Positions 1-8,774 of a DNA stretch of 64,000 nucleotides are shown one piece after another. Position 1 is the first letter of the stretch; each line of letters begins with the position of its first letter. The notes under the pieces are model-generated. The model was not told where the DNA came from and searched no databases. It saw only the letters and a program-made list of their open reading frames with translations. A program made the position numbers and the translations under genes. Source of the DNA: Pseudoalteromonas shioyasakiensis (lineage in GTDB: Bacteria > Pseudomonadota > Gammaproteobacteria > Enterobacterales > Alteromonadaceae); contig NZ_LRUE01000013.1 of the NCBI RefSeq assembly GCF_001550135.1, positions 331,025 through 395,024 on the forward strand, read 5' to 3'.

Positions 1-180
1 ATTAAGTCGGTTCCAACTTGATAGACCTGTAGTTAACCCTGTCATTCCATAACCAAGAATGAGGTAAATCACAAAGCAAGTTTGCGCCATTAGCAGGCTA
101 ATAAACCAAAGCTTTTTACTGTATTCGAGCGCTTTTAAAGGTGTGAGTTTGCTATCTTTGTTAAACATCATCAATTCCAT
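1..180 (-). CDS. Membrane protein, N-terminal fragment cut by window edge
   Basis: An open frame runs on the minus strand from an ATG at 180 to the window edge without a stop, giving about 60 residues. It opens with a short polar segment, then has one clear hydrophobic helix at about residues 18-42, so it is an integral membrane protein. Alternative ATGs at 171 and 168 sit 5-8 bases behind a GGAA that could be the ribosome site, so the true start may be a few codons in. It is divergent from the AraC-type regulator at 396 and is the natural candidate target of that regulator. I do not recognise the family from this fragment. Confidence 0.55.
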   Translation of the reverse strand, partial: MELMMFNKDSKLTPLKALEYSKKLWFISLLMAQTCFVIYLILGYGMTGLTTGLSSWNRLN

Positions 181-395
181 TACATTTTTCTAATACCGCT
201 AATATAAAGGGCTAGAGCAAGATTTCTTCTCAAATTCGAAATTTGATCAATGAAATATTGTGTTTACTTTTGAGAACTCACACTGGGTTTGACACATTCA
301 CTAACAAACTCTTTTTGCTATGTTGATTTTGAAAAAGTAAACTCATCTGATTGGTAAATAATTCATCAAACTCCCAATTTAAGGTATGTAGAGTT

Positions 396-1532
396 ATGCA
401 AAATACTTCCCCTTATTACTTACTCGTTTTTGTTTGTATGGGGCTCATGCTGCTAAATGGTATGAAAAAAGAGAAGCAGCTTATTCATTATCTGTTTGCT
501 GTATTTTGCGGTTCGCTTTGCATGGTTGGGGTGCAAAAAATCAGTGCACCAAGTATTGGTGTTTACAGTTATTTAATCGGCTTATTTACCTGCGCAACCT
601 GTAATATGTCTTGGCTTATATCACGCACTTTGTTTCGTAAGCATAAGCCTATTGCTTCGGTACATATTGCCGTGGCAGTTGCTATTGCGGGTTTAATTAT
701 GTTTAACCAAACTTGGCATTATTTGGTGAGTATTGATGTGCAAGTTTTCCCTGAGAGCCAATTCATGTGGCGTTTAAAGCAAGGTATGGCCGAAATAACG
801 GTGTTGCTATCTTCAAGTATTCTGGTGTTGTCTTTTTGGGAAGCGTTACAGGGCTATAAAGAGAAATCACAAACGCAAAAGTTGCAGGCAAGTATTTTTG
901 CTAGTTGCTACTTTTTAGCGGTATTTAATGCCAGCATACTGCCTAAGTTTTTATTCAGTGAAAGCGAATTTCAACAATTTGAGCCACTTATAATTACCTC
1001 ATCTGCATTGTTGATTGTATTTGCAATGCAGCTAGTAATGTTTTTGCAAAACCGTGCCCACAGTAGCGTGCCTGAAGCTGTTGATAGTAAAGTGGTGAAC
1101 TCTGAAAAGGTAGTGAAAGCTACCCATCAGGCTGAACAATCTGAAAATAAAGAGGTAGAGCCTGAGCTTATTACTGATATAGAAGCACTGATCAATAAGC
1201 AGGTTTATTTGCAAACTAATTTGAAAATTTCTGACTTTGCACAAGCATTAGCAGTACCTGAGTATAAGATTAGCCGCACTATTCGCCATCATTTTAAAGC
1301 ATCTAATTTTAATTTATTTATTAATCAGTACCGAGTAAAGCATGCACAAGGGCTGCTACTTAAGGACGAAGCAAGTCATTGGAGCATTTTAAGTATTGCA
1401 ATGGAAAGTGGTTTTTCTTCGCTTGCTACCTTTAACCGTGTTTTTAAAAGCATTGTTGGGGTTAACCCAAATGAGTTTCGTAAGCAGAACAACTCATTAG
1501 TTGAACAAAAAGTCTTAGAGCTTACTGACTAG
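396..1532 (+). CDS. Membrane-anchored AraC-family transcriptional regulator
   Basis: The 378-residue protein has about seven hydrophobic segments in the first 210 residues, a polar Glu/Lys-rich linker, and a C-terminal AraC-type double helix-turn-helix at about residues 265-370 (the second helix region reads SIAMESGFSSLATFNRVFK). This arrangement is known for regulators that sense a membrane or envelope signal and bind DNA while anchored. The ATG at 396 is preferred over an in-frame TTG at 351 because AAGG lies 11 bases ahead of it and the TM region begins immediately after. It is divergent from a membrane protein gene at 1-180 and convergent, with 3 bases between stops, with the kinase gene at 1536. 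The signal is unknown. Confidence 0.85.
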   Translation: MQNTSPYYLLVFVCMGLMLLNGMKKEKQLIHYLFAVFCGSLCMVGVQKISAPSIGVYSYLIGLFTCATCNMSWLISRTLFRKHKPIASVHIAVAVAIAGLIMFNQTWHYLVSIDVQVFPESQFMWRLKQGMAEITVLLSSSILVLSFWEALQGYKEKSQTQKLQASIFASCYFLAVFNASILPKFLFSESEFQQFEPLIITSSALLIVFAMQLVMFLQNRAHSSVPEAVDSKVVNSEKVVKATHQAEQSENKEVEPELITDIEALINKQVYLQTNLKISDFAQALAVPEYKISRTIRHHFKASNFNLFINQYRVKHAQGLLLKDEASHWSILSIAMESGFSSLATFNRVFKSIVGVNPNEFRKQNNSLVEQKVLELTD

Positions 1533-1535
1533 AAG

Positions 1536-3263
1536 TTACAGTGGCTTTTGCGTTAAATGCTCAGCAATGACCTCAAACATGGTTTGCACTTCTATTGGCT
1601 TGGCTATATAGCCTTGCATTCCTGATTCTTTAGCTTTAGTTAGGTCGGCTTCCATGGTGTTGGCGGTCATGGCGATGATTGGAATATGGGCAAACTTTGA
1701 TTGCTGTTTGATTTTATTCGCTGCGGTATAACCATCCATTCTTGGCATTTGGCAGTCCATCAAAATACAATCGAAAGTGCCTTTTTCTACAGCTTCAATC
1801 GCTGCTATGCCATCTTCGGCAATATCAACAATAAAGCCATTTGAGCGTAGTATTTGCGATGCAACTTGTTGGTTAAGCGGGTTGTCTTCAACTAGCAGTA
1901 TTTTTGAGCCGGCGAGCTTTTTAAAGCATGTATTGTCGACTCTGGTCTCTTTTTTCGTAGCGATACCCATCACATGCTCGAGGGTTTTTAGTAAGTTTCC
2001 TTTAATAATTGGCTTTAATAATATTTCTTCAACGGTTTTATCAAGTGTACTTAGCGTGTCTTTAACTTCTTGGTTTTCAAAAGATGCGAGAATAATGGTT
2101 TTTTTAATATCGATAGAAAGCTGCTTTTTGAGGTTCTCTAAAATGTTATTTTGCTCACAGTTTAGTACGTGCCAGTCTAAAAAAATGAAGTCGTAATTAT
2201 GGCTAATATCGACCTTAGATAGCTTTTCATCTAGGCAATTAATCGTCTGCACATTGATGTCTAATACTTTGAGCATGTCATGTAAAATAGTTTCAGGTTT
2301 GTCGCTTTGCTCAATAATAAGAGCACGTTTATGTTTAAAAATGTCTTTGTCGTGGCAGCTTTGCATAGCCGATAGCGCAAATGACACGTCAAAACTAAAG
2401 CAACTTCCTTTGTTTAATTGGCTTTTAACCTCAATATGCCCACCCATTAGTTCGATGATCTTTTTACTGATAACAAGACCAAGACCCGTACCACCAAACT
2501 TACGGGTTGTAGAAACATCAGCTTGAGAAAAGGGCTTGAACACACTATTAACTTGCTCTTGTGACATGCCAATACCTTGGTCAATCACCTGAAAATTAAT
2601 ACAAATAGAGGTATCGGTTTTTGACTCTCTTGTCATTTTTAGCGTGACATTTTGCTGGTTCGAAAATTTAATCGCATTGCTTAGTAAATTTAATAATACT
2701 TGATTGAGTCTAAGTGCATCACCGATTAAAAACTCGGGTATGTCATCGTCAATATCAAAAATGACTTCGATGTTATTTTTCTCAATTAAGCTGCTGGCTA
2801 AATTAGCTAGGTTAGCGAGAAAGTCATTTAAGTTAAAATCATTGTTTTCAAGTTCAAGCTTGTTGGCTTCAATTTTAGAAAAATCGAGAATGTCATTAAT
2901 AATCCCAAGCAGTGATTTGGCCGACAGTTGGATTTTCTCGACGTAATCATATTGCTTGTCGGTTAATTCAGTATCGAGGGCGAGGTGTGCCATGCCTAAA
3001 ATTGCATTCATAGGGGTGCGGATTTCGTGACTCATATTCGCTAAAAACATTGATTTAGCTTGGTTGGCGGCATCGGCCATCTCTTTTGCTTTATTCAAAT
3101 CTTGGGTGCGAAGGATAACTTCTTTTTCTAGATTTTCGGCGGCATGTTTTAGCGTCATATTTGCTTCATATAACTCTAAGGACTTCTGTTCTAAAAGCGC
3201 TTCGGCTTGTTTTCGAGCCTGGCGCTCTCGTTCTATTCTACGTTTGTAGAGTTCTTCATCCAC
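1536..3263 (-). CDS. Hybrid sensor histidine kinase partner of H-NOX
   Basis: The 575-residue protein has no membrane segment. It has an N-terminal coiled coil (about 5-65), a HisKA domain with phospho-acceptor His79 in SHEIRTP, a HATPase domain (about 185-305, with N box [10 protein letters not shown] and the [13 protein letters not shown]2 box), a degenerate receiver (about 310-430) lacking the usual acidic pair, and an intact receiver (about 450-566) with acceptor Asp503 in [10 protein letters not shown] and Lys in AKP. It starts with GTG one base after the H-NOX stop, so the two are translationally coupled. H-NOX proteins are known to inhibit the cognate cytosolic kinase when NO is bound; here the phosphate would pass to its own receiver. 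No downstream effector gene is adjacent, so the output is unknown. Confidence 0.9.
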   Translation of the reverse strand: MDEELYKRRIERERQARKQAEALLEQKSLELYEANMTLKHAAENLEKEVILRTQDLNKAKEMADAANQAKSMFLANMSHEIRTPMNAILGMAHLALDTELTDKQYDYVEKIQLSAKSLLGIINDILDFSKIEANKLELENNDFNLNDFLANLANLASSLIEKNNIEVIFDIDDDIPEFLIGDALRLNQVLLNLLSNAIKFSNQQNVTLKMTRESKTDTSICINFQVIDQGIGMSQEQVNSVFKPFSQADVSTTRKFGGTGLGLVISKKIIELMGGHIEVKSQLNKGSCFSFDVSFALSAMQSCHDKDIFKHKRALIIEQSDKPETILHDMLKVLDINVQTINCLDEKLSKVDISHNYDFIFLDWHVLNCEQNNILENLKKQLSIDIKKTIILASFENQEVKDTLSTLDKTVEEILLKPIIKGNLLKTLEHVMGIATKKETRVDNTCFKKLAGSKILLVEDNPLNQQVASQILRSNGFIVDIAEDGIAAIEAVEKGTFDCILMDCQMPRMDGYTAANKIKQQSKFAHIPIIAMTANTMEADLTKAKESGMQGYIAKPIEVQTMFEVIAEHLTQKPL

Positions 3264-3264
3264 A

Positions 3265-3804
3265 TTAAGCTTCTTTTGTTAGAGTAAAAGTGGCAGATTG
3301 ATAGTTATCGTCAATCTCACTTTTAACGGTAATAATTTCATTGAAATGCTCACAGGCGCCTTCAATCAAGCCCTCAGCTAAACATGCAAATGGGTTACCT
3401 GATCGATAAAACATTTGCATTTCGCAGTGACTAATTCGTTTTGTTTCAAAGCTTGGCAATTCTGCATCGTTGTAGAGCTTTTTGACCTCAATATGTACGT
3501 GTCGATCAATGGTATCAAGGAAATCAAAAGTATTTTCAACACTATCAAAGAAATGTGGATACAAAACAAAAAAGCGTTTTAACAAATGCTTACCGTAAGC
3601 ATGAACCAGTTCATCAATGGGTTTATTTATATGTTTGCTCAATGAGCTGACCAACAATAGCAGCTCTGTATTATCGTAATTGCCAACGCTAGTATAAGCG
3701 CCGTTTGAAGTAAGTGAGTTTTCTTCGATGATTTTGTCTGCAACTTCATAAGAAAACTCATTTTCGACCATTTCTAAAAACTCGGTAAAGACAATACCTT
3801 TCAT
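3265..3804 (-). CDS. H-NOX heme nitric oxide-binding protein
   Basis: This 179-residue protein starts with MKGIVF, typical of H-NOX (HNOB) sensors. The proximal heme ligand is His104 in VHIEVKKLY and the heme-distorting proline region AELP follows. The propionate-binding motif YxSxR is altered: the sequence is Tyr133-Arg-Ser135-Gly-Asn137, so the motif Arg is Asn. An upstream TTG at 3816 in the same frame would add four residues, but the ATG at 3804 gives the conserved family start. It is the first gene of a two-gene operon with a hybrid kinase, the arrangement in which NO-bound H-NOX controls kinase activity and biofilm behaviour in Shewanella and Vibrio. Loss of the Arg may change heme affinity. 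Confidence 0.92.
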   Translation of the reverse strand: MKGIVFTEFLEMVENEFSYEVADKIIEENSLTSNGAYTSVGNYDNTELLLLVSSLSKHINKPIDELVHAYGKHLLKRFFVLYPHFFDSVENTFDFLDTIDRHVHIEVKKLYNDAELPSFETKRISHCEMQMFYRSGNPFACLAEGLIEGACEHFNEIITVKSEIDDNYQSATFTLTKEA

Positions 3805-3996
3805 ACGATAGCCCAATAAATCTTCATACTAAAAGTTTAGATGTAAAGAGAGATATTACAATTTTTCACCGGTGAACTTTAGTATGGATAAGGTTTCAAA
3901 TTTGCTGAAAAATTAAAGCCTAGCAAGCAAACTGGCCAAACAAGGTTATACTTTTTAGTACTAATGTATTTTTGATTCTGCTGGGTTTAATGTTTT

Positions 3997-5601
3997 ATGG
4001 TGATTGGTGCGAGGCTCAAAAAACGCTTATTACTTGCTTTCACCGCGGCGTGCTTTGCTATTTTGTTGGCGCAAACAATTATTCGGCATTTTTGGATTTT
4101 GCCAACGTTTGAAGCGATGACAAAACAAAATGATCGGATTGATATTCAGCGCGTGGAGTCACAACTTCAGCAAGAGATTGATGCGCTGTCAAAAATGGTC
4201 TTTGACAGCGCTGCTTGGGATACCATGTATGAAGCTGCACAGCAACGGGATACCCAGTGGTTCAATACTGACTATGTTATTGCAGACGCATTACAACGTT
4301 TAGACGTAAATGGTTGGTATTTATATGATACACAGGCAAATATTATCGGCGGTGGCAGTTTTAATAATGATTATAAGCCTTACTCACCAACGGTTTTAGA
4401 AAGCCCCAATTTGTTGATAAAAAACAATCTAATAATCTTATCTGACGATATAACCACTAGCCAATCTGAGTTAATCCATAAAGTCCGGTTTATTACTATA
4501 GATAAAACGCCTGCCGTGACGGTTGCTTACAATGTAACTAGGTCTGATGGCACAGGCGAATTTGTGGCTACGTTACTGCTTTGGAGCTTTATTGATGAAG
4601 GCTTTGTCGAAAATCTAACACCAGGGTTAGCAAATGATATTAGCTTTTATGGCACTGATGAAGCACCAAAATATAAGGAACATCTAATTAGGGTGTTTGG
4701 TGAAAAAAGGAGTGCACGCGAGACTACTCAACACAATCGGCGGCTTTACTTAGGAGTCAATGATCAAGCTGGAGACTTACTGTTTGTGCTATCTATAGCA
4801 TCCCGTGAGCGGACTTACGACCGAAGTTTGTTTGATAGCTCTTTAATTACCGGTTTATTGATCTCTGGTTCTGTATTTATTTTGTTTTATTTATATATAA
4901 ATCAACAGGTTTTAAGGCCACTCAGAAAGCTCTACATATTGGTAAATTCAGCAATCAGAAATAACGACTTTAGCGCTCGGGATGAGTATTTTGGCAATAA
5001 CGAATTGCATCAGCTCGGGCGAGGTATGAATGAGTTGTTTAGTCTGATAGAAAATCAACGCGCAGAAATTTTAGAGCGCCACCAGAAGTTAAAACATATC
5101 AGTAATACCGACTCAATGACGACGCTTGCCAATCGTCGGGCATTGGATAAACATTTTGCAATGCTTGCCAGCGATACAGATTTAGCATCGCAGCCTATCT
5201 CAATGATTGTCGCCGATATCGATCATTTTAAACTCTACAATGACTACTATGGACATGATCAAGGTGACAAAGCGTTATGTGAAGTCGCCAATCTTCTTAA
5301 GGAAAATACCCAGCCAAGTAATCACTTTGTTGCCCGCTATGGCGGCGAAGAATTTGTAATTGTGCTCAGCAATACAGATAAGCAGGAGGCACTCAAAGTG
5401 GCTGAAACGCTACGAAACGCCGTAGCATCAGCTCACATAACTCACCAAGGCCGTGCAGACTTAAGCTATGTTACCTTATCGATAGGTGTTGCCAGTAAGG
5501 CTGCTAATGAGGCGTTTGATTCAGATAGCTTGTTTAAAATAGCAGATGACGCGCTTTATAAAGCGAAAAAGCAAGGTCGAAATTGCTGCGTTGCCGGATA
5601 G
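3997..5601 (+). CDS. CHASE4-HAMP diguanylate cyclase
   Basis: The 534-residue protein has an N-terminal TM helix (about 10-30), a periplasmic CHASE4-like sensor (about 40-270, with the typical AAWDTMYEA and WFNTDYV segments), a second TM helix (about 280-300), HAMP (about 300-355) and a GGDEF domain. The active-site loop is GGEEF at about residue 449, so it should make cyclic di-GMP from GTP. The inhibitory RxxD site ahead of the loop is absent (PSNH stands there), so product inhibition through an I-site is not expected. ATG at 3997 is used; the ribosome site is weak. It stands alone between the H-NOX operon and the pectate lyase gene. The ligand of CHASE4 is unknown. Confidence 0.92.
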   Translation: MVIGARLKKRLLLAFTAACFAILLAQTIIRHFWILPTFEAMTKQNDRIDIQRVESQLQQEIDALSKMVFDSAAWDTMYEAAQQRDTQWFNTDYVIADALQRLDVNGWYLYDTQANIIGGGSFNNDYKPYSPTVLESPNLLIKNNLIILSDDITTSQSELIHKVRFITIDKTPAVTVAYNVTRSDGTGEFVATLLLWSFIDEGFVENLTPGLANDISFYGTDEAPKYKEHLIRVFGEKRSARETTQHNRRLYLGVNDQAGDLLFVLSIASRERTYDRSLFDSSLITGLLISGSVFILFYLYINQQVLRPLRKLYILVNSAIRNNDFSARDEYFGNNELHQLGRGMNELFSLIENQRAEILERHQKLKHISNTDSMTTLANRRALDKHFAMLASDTDLASQPISMIVADIDHFKLYNDYYGHDQGDKALCEVANLLKENTQPSNHFVARYGGEEFVIVLSNTDKQEALKVAETLRNAVASAHITHQGRADLSYVTLSIGVASKAANEAFDSDSLFKIADDALYKAKKQGRNCCVAG

Positions 5602-5612
5602 CTTTTAACATT

Positions 5613-5644
5613 TGTTTACATAAAATAAACATAAATGAATGTTT
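5613..5644. promoter_or_regulatory. Overlapping dyads upstream of pectate lyase gene
   Basis: TGTTTA (5613-5618) and TAAACA (5626-5631) form a dyad with 7 bases between the arms, and AAACAT (5627-5632) with ATGTTT (5639-5644) form a second dyad overlapping it. They lie 75-105 bases ahead of the pectate lyase start, where a regulator could bind. The sequence is AT-rich, so chance is possible. Confidence 0.2.
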
Positions 5645-5717
5645 TTGGGTACGGATAAATTAAACTATCTCTTTAATAATATAATTTTATATTACAAATA
5701 TAGTAAAGGAGATAGTC

Positions 5718-7304
5718 TTGAAGATTTTAAACCAAACTAAACTGTTAGCATTATGCCTACTAGCAGTTGCGTGTTTTGCTCAGAGTGCTGTTCATGCACA
5801 ACAGTGTAGTGCTATGCCTGAATCTGGCACTGTATATTCCATTATTAATAGAGGCTCTGGCCTTGCACTTGATGTAAATACCAGTGATTCTAGCTCAGCC
5901 CCGAATATTATTAGCTACGAATACTGGGGTGGAAATAACCAAAAGTTTCAGCTTATTCAAGAAGCAGATGGCTATTGGATTATACGCTCTAAATTTAACA
6001 ATAAAGTTCTTGATGTGTTGAACTCATCGCAATCAAATGGTGCAAATATAATTGCTTATGATGATTGGCAAGGGGCTAATCAACGTTGGTTGTTAAAAGC
6101 ATCTTCATCGGGCGGCTTCAATATCGTCAATAAGTTAACTGGTAAATCTTTGACAGTTGCAGGCTCAAATAATACTGCAAATGTTTATCAAAATGATGAT
6201 GCTGGGATCAGTTCACAAAGATGGTTTATTAATCCAGTAAATGGCGACTGTGGGACTACCGGAACCACTCCTAGTGACTTAATAGGCTTTGCATCTCAAG
6301 CAGGTCAAGATGGATTGAGCACAACGACGGGTGGTGGTAATAACACTGCCATCACAGTATATAGCTGTGATGATTTAAGTGCTGCATTGAGTTCTGGCTC
6401 TGCTGCGGTTATTCAGGTCCCAGATAACACCGTGATTGATTGTCGAACCGCCAATAGAACGGTACCAGCTTGTCCACTTGATTGTGGTCAATGGGGAGAT
6501 TACGGTAAGACGTGGTACAGAATTCCCGTTGGTAATCAAAGCTGTAGTGAGTTGGGAAGTAGCTCAAACTCAACCGTGAATGTTACCCGTAATGATAGAC
6601 GTATCATTGTGCAATCAAATAAAACGCTGCAAGGGTTAGGTAAAAACTCGAAAATAATTGGTGCTAGCCTCGTTATTAGCAAGCAGCGAAATATTATTAT
6701 TAAGAACATTATGCTTGAGGATATTAACCCAGCCCTTGTAGAAGCAGGTGATGCTATTTCAATAGATGATAGTAGTCATGTGTGGGTGGACCACATGGCA
6801 TTTAATAAAATCAGTGATGGATATATTGATGTAGACAATAGTCAAAACGTTACTTTAAGTTGGAATCGTTTTTATGGATATAACCCTCAAGTTTGCGCTA
6901 ACCAGCATTGGTATACTCATTTATTCAGAAACTCTCAAATAACAGCGCATCACAATTTTTGGGATACAGCTGCAGGGCGAAACCCTAAAGTAGATGGCTA
7001 TAACTCTCGTGTGCATATGTTTAATAATTACTGGAAGAACATTACTTATTTTTCAATTAGTGCGGGGAATGGCGCTGAGGTTTTAGTGGAAAATAATTAC
7101 TTTGAAAATTCAGCGAAACCTCACTGGAATCAAGGCTCTGGTTATTTTAGTGCCTCAGGAAATGTTTACACTGGAAGTTCTGCAACTGATCAATATCGTG
7201 ATAGCGGAGCAACAGTATTTGGTGATATTCAACTTTACCCATACCGCTTGGATGATCCAAATTCTTTGGGCAGTAAAGTGAATGGCGGAACAGGTCCACA
7301 ATAA
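5718..7304 (+). CDS. Secreted pectate lyase (PL1) with ricin-type lectin domain
   Basis: The 528-residue protein has a signal peptide ending near VHA (27), a ricin B-type beta-trefoil domain (CBM13-like, about 36-172, with repeated Q-x-W-like blocks), and a polysaccharide lyase family 1 parallel beta-helix (about 190-500). PL1 hallmarks are the WVDHMAF strand and the segment GRNPKVDG followed by HMFNNYW, which holds the expected catalytic Arg. It should cleave polygalacturonate by beta-elimination outside the cell, with the lectin domain holding it on plant or algal cell wall. The start is TTG at 5718, chosen because a strong AAAGGAG lies 5-10 bases upstream and the signal peptide starts there. 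No other pectin genes lie nearby. Confidence 0.93.
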   Translation: MKILNQTKLLALCLLAVACFAQSAVHAQQCSAMPESGTVYSIINRGSGLALDVNTSDSSSAPNIISYEYWGGNNQKFQLIQEADGYWIIRSKFNNKVLDVLNSSQSNGANIIAYDDWQGANQRWLLKASSSGGFNIVNKLTGKSLTVAGSNNTANVYQNDDAGISSQRWFINPVNGDCGTTGTTPSDLIGFASQAGQDGLSTTTGGGNNTAITVYSCDDLSAALSSGSAAVIQVPDNTVIDCRTANRTVPACPLDCGQWGDYGKTWYRIPVGNQSCSELGSSSNSTVNVTRNDRRIIVQSNKTLQGLGKNSKIIGASLVISKQRNIIIKNIMLEDINPALVEAGDAISIDDSSHVWVDHMAFNKISDGYIDVDNSQNVTLSWNRFYGYNPQVCANQHWYTHLFRNSQITAHHNFWDTAAGRNPKVDGYNSRVHMFNNYWKNITYFSISAGNGAEVLVENNYFENSAKPHWNQGSGYFSASGNVYTGSSATDQYRDSGATVFGDIQLYPYRLDDPNSLGSKVNGGTGPQ

Positions 7305-7325
7305 GTATCAATTGTGAGTTGGAAA

Positions 7326-7355
7326 AAGCTCAGCTATTACTTTATAGCTGAGCTT
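7326..7355. terminator. Bidirectional hairpin between convergent genes
   Basis: A perfect 12-bp inverted repeat (arms 7326-7337 and 7344-7355, 6-base loop) lies between the stops of the pectate lyase gene and the minus-strand gene at 7362. A run of five A precedes the left arm, which gives a T run for minus-strand transcripts. Confidence 0.75.
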
Positions 7356-7361
7356 AACGCT

Positions 7362-8510
7362 TTAAATTGCAACCAAGCTTTGCTCAAGCATTGCTTTAAT
7401 TTGCTTAACAATTTTCGCTTCTGTTTCTGGCTCAAATTGTTGAATACGTGGGGTGTGAATATGCCCTGTAGGGATGTCTGAATTAAGCTCATCACGTAGG
7501 CGAATACTACGATACGAAATTTCATTTGATAAGTAGCCACCGCCACCACCTTTTACCGCAGTCGCACCTTCTAATTCTTTAAGTGATTTTGGCTCAAATG
7601 CTTTTTCAAGCGTAACGACTTTATGATTGTCGTTGATTGGGAATGGCCCTTTGGCTTTTTGCATCTGCTTAACTGGTAAGCTGAAAGTTACAAACTCATT
7701 GCCTGGAAGAGGGCGGTCGTTAAGGCTCGAAATTTTCGGTGCAGTTGCTGTGCCGCCATACACAATATTGGCGTTATCGGGCGCCGTTACACTACGGCGT
7801 TTACCTGGAAAGCGTTCAAGATCAAAGTCTTTACCGCCCATACTAATAGTGGCAATCATATCGACATTGTTAAGTGCGTAATATGGCGCAAGTAATGATT
7901 CGATAATACCTTGGTCAAAGTCTTCGTAGCGTACTGGCACCATCACCGTATTGATCTCGGCGCTTATGCCATTGTAATTAATCACTTGGCCATCAAGTAA
8001 TAATGCTGCAACACCGGATGGGTTACTTTGATTAATATTTCTATCTAATAAGAATGGATCAAAACCTGTAATTAAAATGCGTTTGTCGGTTTTTTTACTG
8101 TAATCAAGGTCGGTGCGGCCACGGCTGCCATTTTCAAGCATAGTTAATAACGCGGTTTGTTCGCTGTCGGTCATTGCAAACTGGGGTTTGCTGGTACGAA
8201 TAATCTTGCTTGAAAGTAAACGCGCCCAATACAGCTCTCGGTCGTCGAAGCTGTTGGTTTTAATTATACGCGCTTTGGCATCGCGCCATAATTGTTTGGC
8301 GTAATCATCAATAAGGTCACTTGCTTGCTGATAACTAGCGGCAGCTTGCCACTGTTTTTCAAATTGGTTCACTTCATCAGAAAAAGCACTCAACACCTTT
8401 GGCATGGCTTTGCTGGCTTTTTCAATACGCAGTTCTTCAACGGTTAAATTGGCTGCAAATGCAGTAAATGACGAGGCAATTAAGCTAGTGGCAAGTAAAA
8501 CTTTTTTCAT
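7362..8510 (-). CDS. Secreted pyroglutamyl-peptidase-like protein with Cys-to-Ser change
   Basis: The 382-residue protein has a signal peptide (cleavage near AFA, 19) and an N-terminal helical region (20-140) with no match I recognise. From ILITGFDPF (145-153) onward it resembles pyroglutamyl peptidase I (family C15). Comparing with the catalytic triad Glu-Cys-His, Glu232 (DLERF) and His352 (GHIHTP) are in place and the spacing is right, but the nucleophile position in the YxCNxxxY motif reads YLSNEISY, so Ser328 replaces Cys. The usual enzyme is a small cytosolic protein of about 215 residues; this one is exported and longer. It may be a serine variant, a binding protein, or inactive. It is monocistronic. 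Confidence 0.75.
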   Translation of the reverse strand: MKKVLLATSLIASSFTAFAANLTVEELRIEKASKAMPKVLSAFSDEVNQFEKQWQAAASYQQASDLIDDYAKQLWRDAKARIIKTNSFDDRELYWARLLSSKIIRTSKPQFAMTDSEQTALLTMLENGSRGRTDLDYSKKTDKRILITGFDPFLLDRNINQSNPSGVAALLLDGQVINYNGISAEINTVMVPVRYEDFDQGIIESLLAPYYALNNVDMIATISMGGKDFDLERFPGKRRSVTAPDNANIVYGGTATAPKISSLNDRPLPGNEFVTFSLPVKQMQKAKGPFPINDNHKVVTLEKAFEPKSLKELEGATAVKGGGGGYLSNEISYRSIRLRDELNSDIPTGHIHTPRIQQFEPETEAKIVKQIKAMLEQSLVAI

Positions 8511-8774
8511 GATTATCCTATTTAGTTACAGCACGTTTAGTAGGCTTGCCTTAACTATCCTATGGATAAATGCCAAGCGCAAATAAAATCGCTCAACACA
8601 GAATTTGAAAAATAATGAATTAAAGGAGATAGCGCTTTTGATCAAAGTTATTTCTCACAGGAAGGGCTTTTAATGTTCGATATTAAATAATTAATTATCG
8701 TTTTTCGGTAATTTTTGTTTGTTTTTTAACTTATCTAGTGCCATAGTAGTTTTTTTACTAGAAGGATCGTGAAA

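Noticed and set aside
231..245. CAAATT-CGA-AATTTG palindrome between the edge gene and the AraC gene
   Set aside because: Only 6-bp arms in AT-rich sequence, and AraC-family sites are usually direct repeats, so I could not support it as an operator.
1777..2946. Several plus-strand frames inside the hybrid kinase gene
   Set aside because: They are Ser-rich antisense shadows of the HATPase and receiver codons and have no family features.
3249..3265. ATG at 3265 as kinase start (ATG-TGG-ATG)
   Set aside because: It is in a different frame from the kinase; the GTG at 3263 is in frame and coupled to the H-NOX stop.
8623..8673. AAAGGAG followed by a short TTG frame of 11 codons
   Set aside because: Too short and no conservation evidence; the following gene at 8775 has its own ribosome site.
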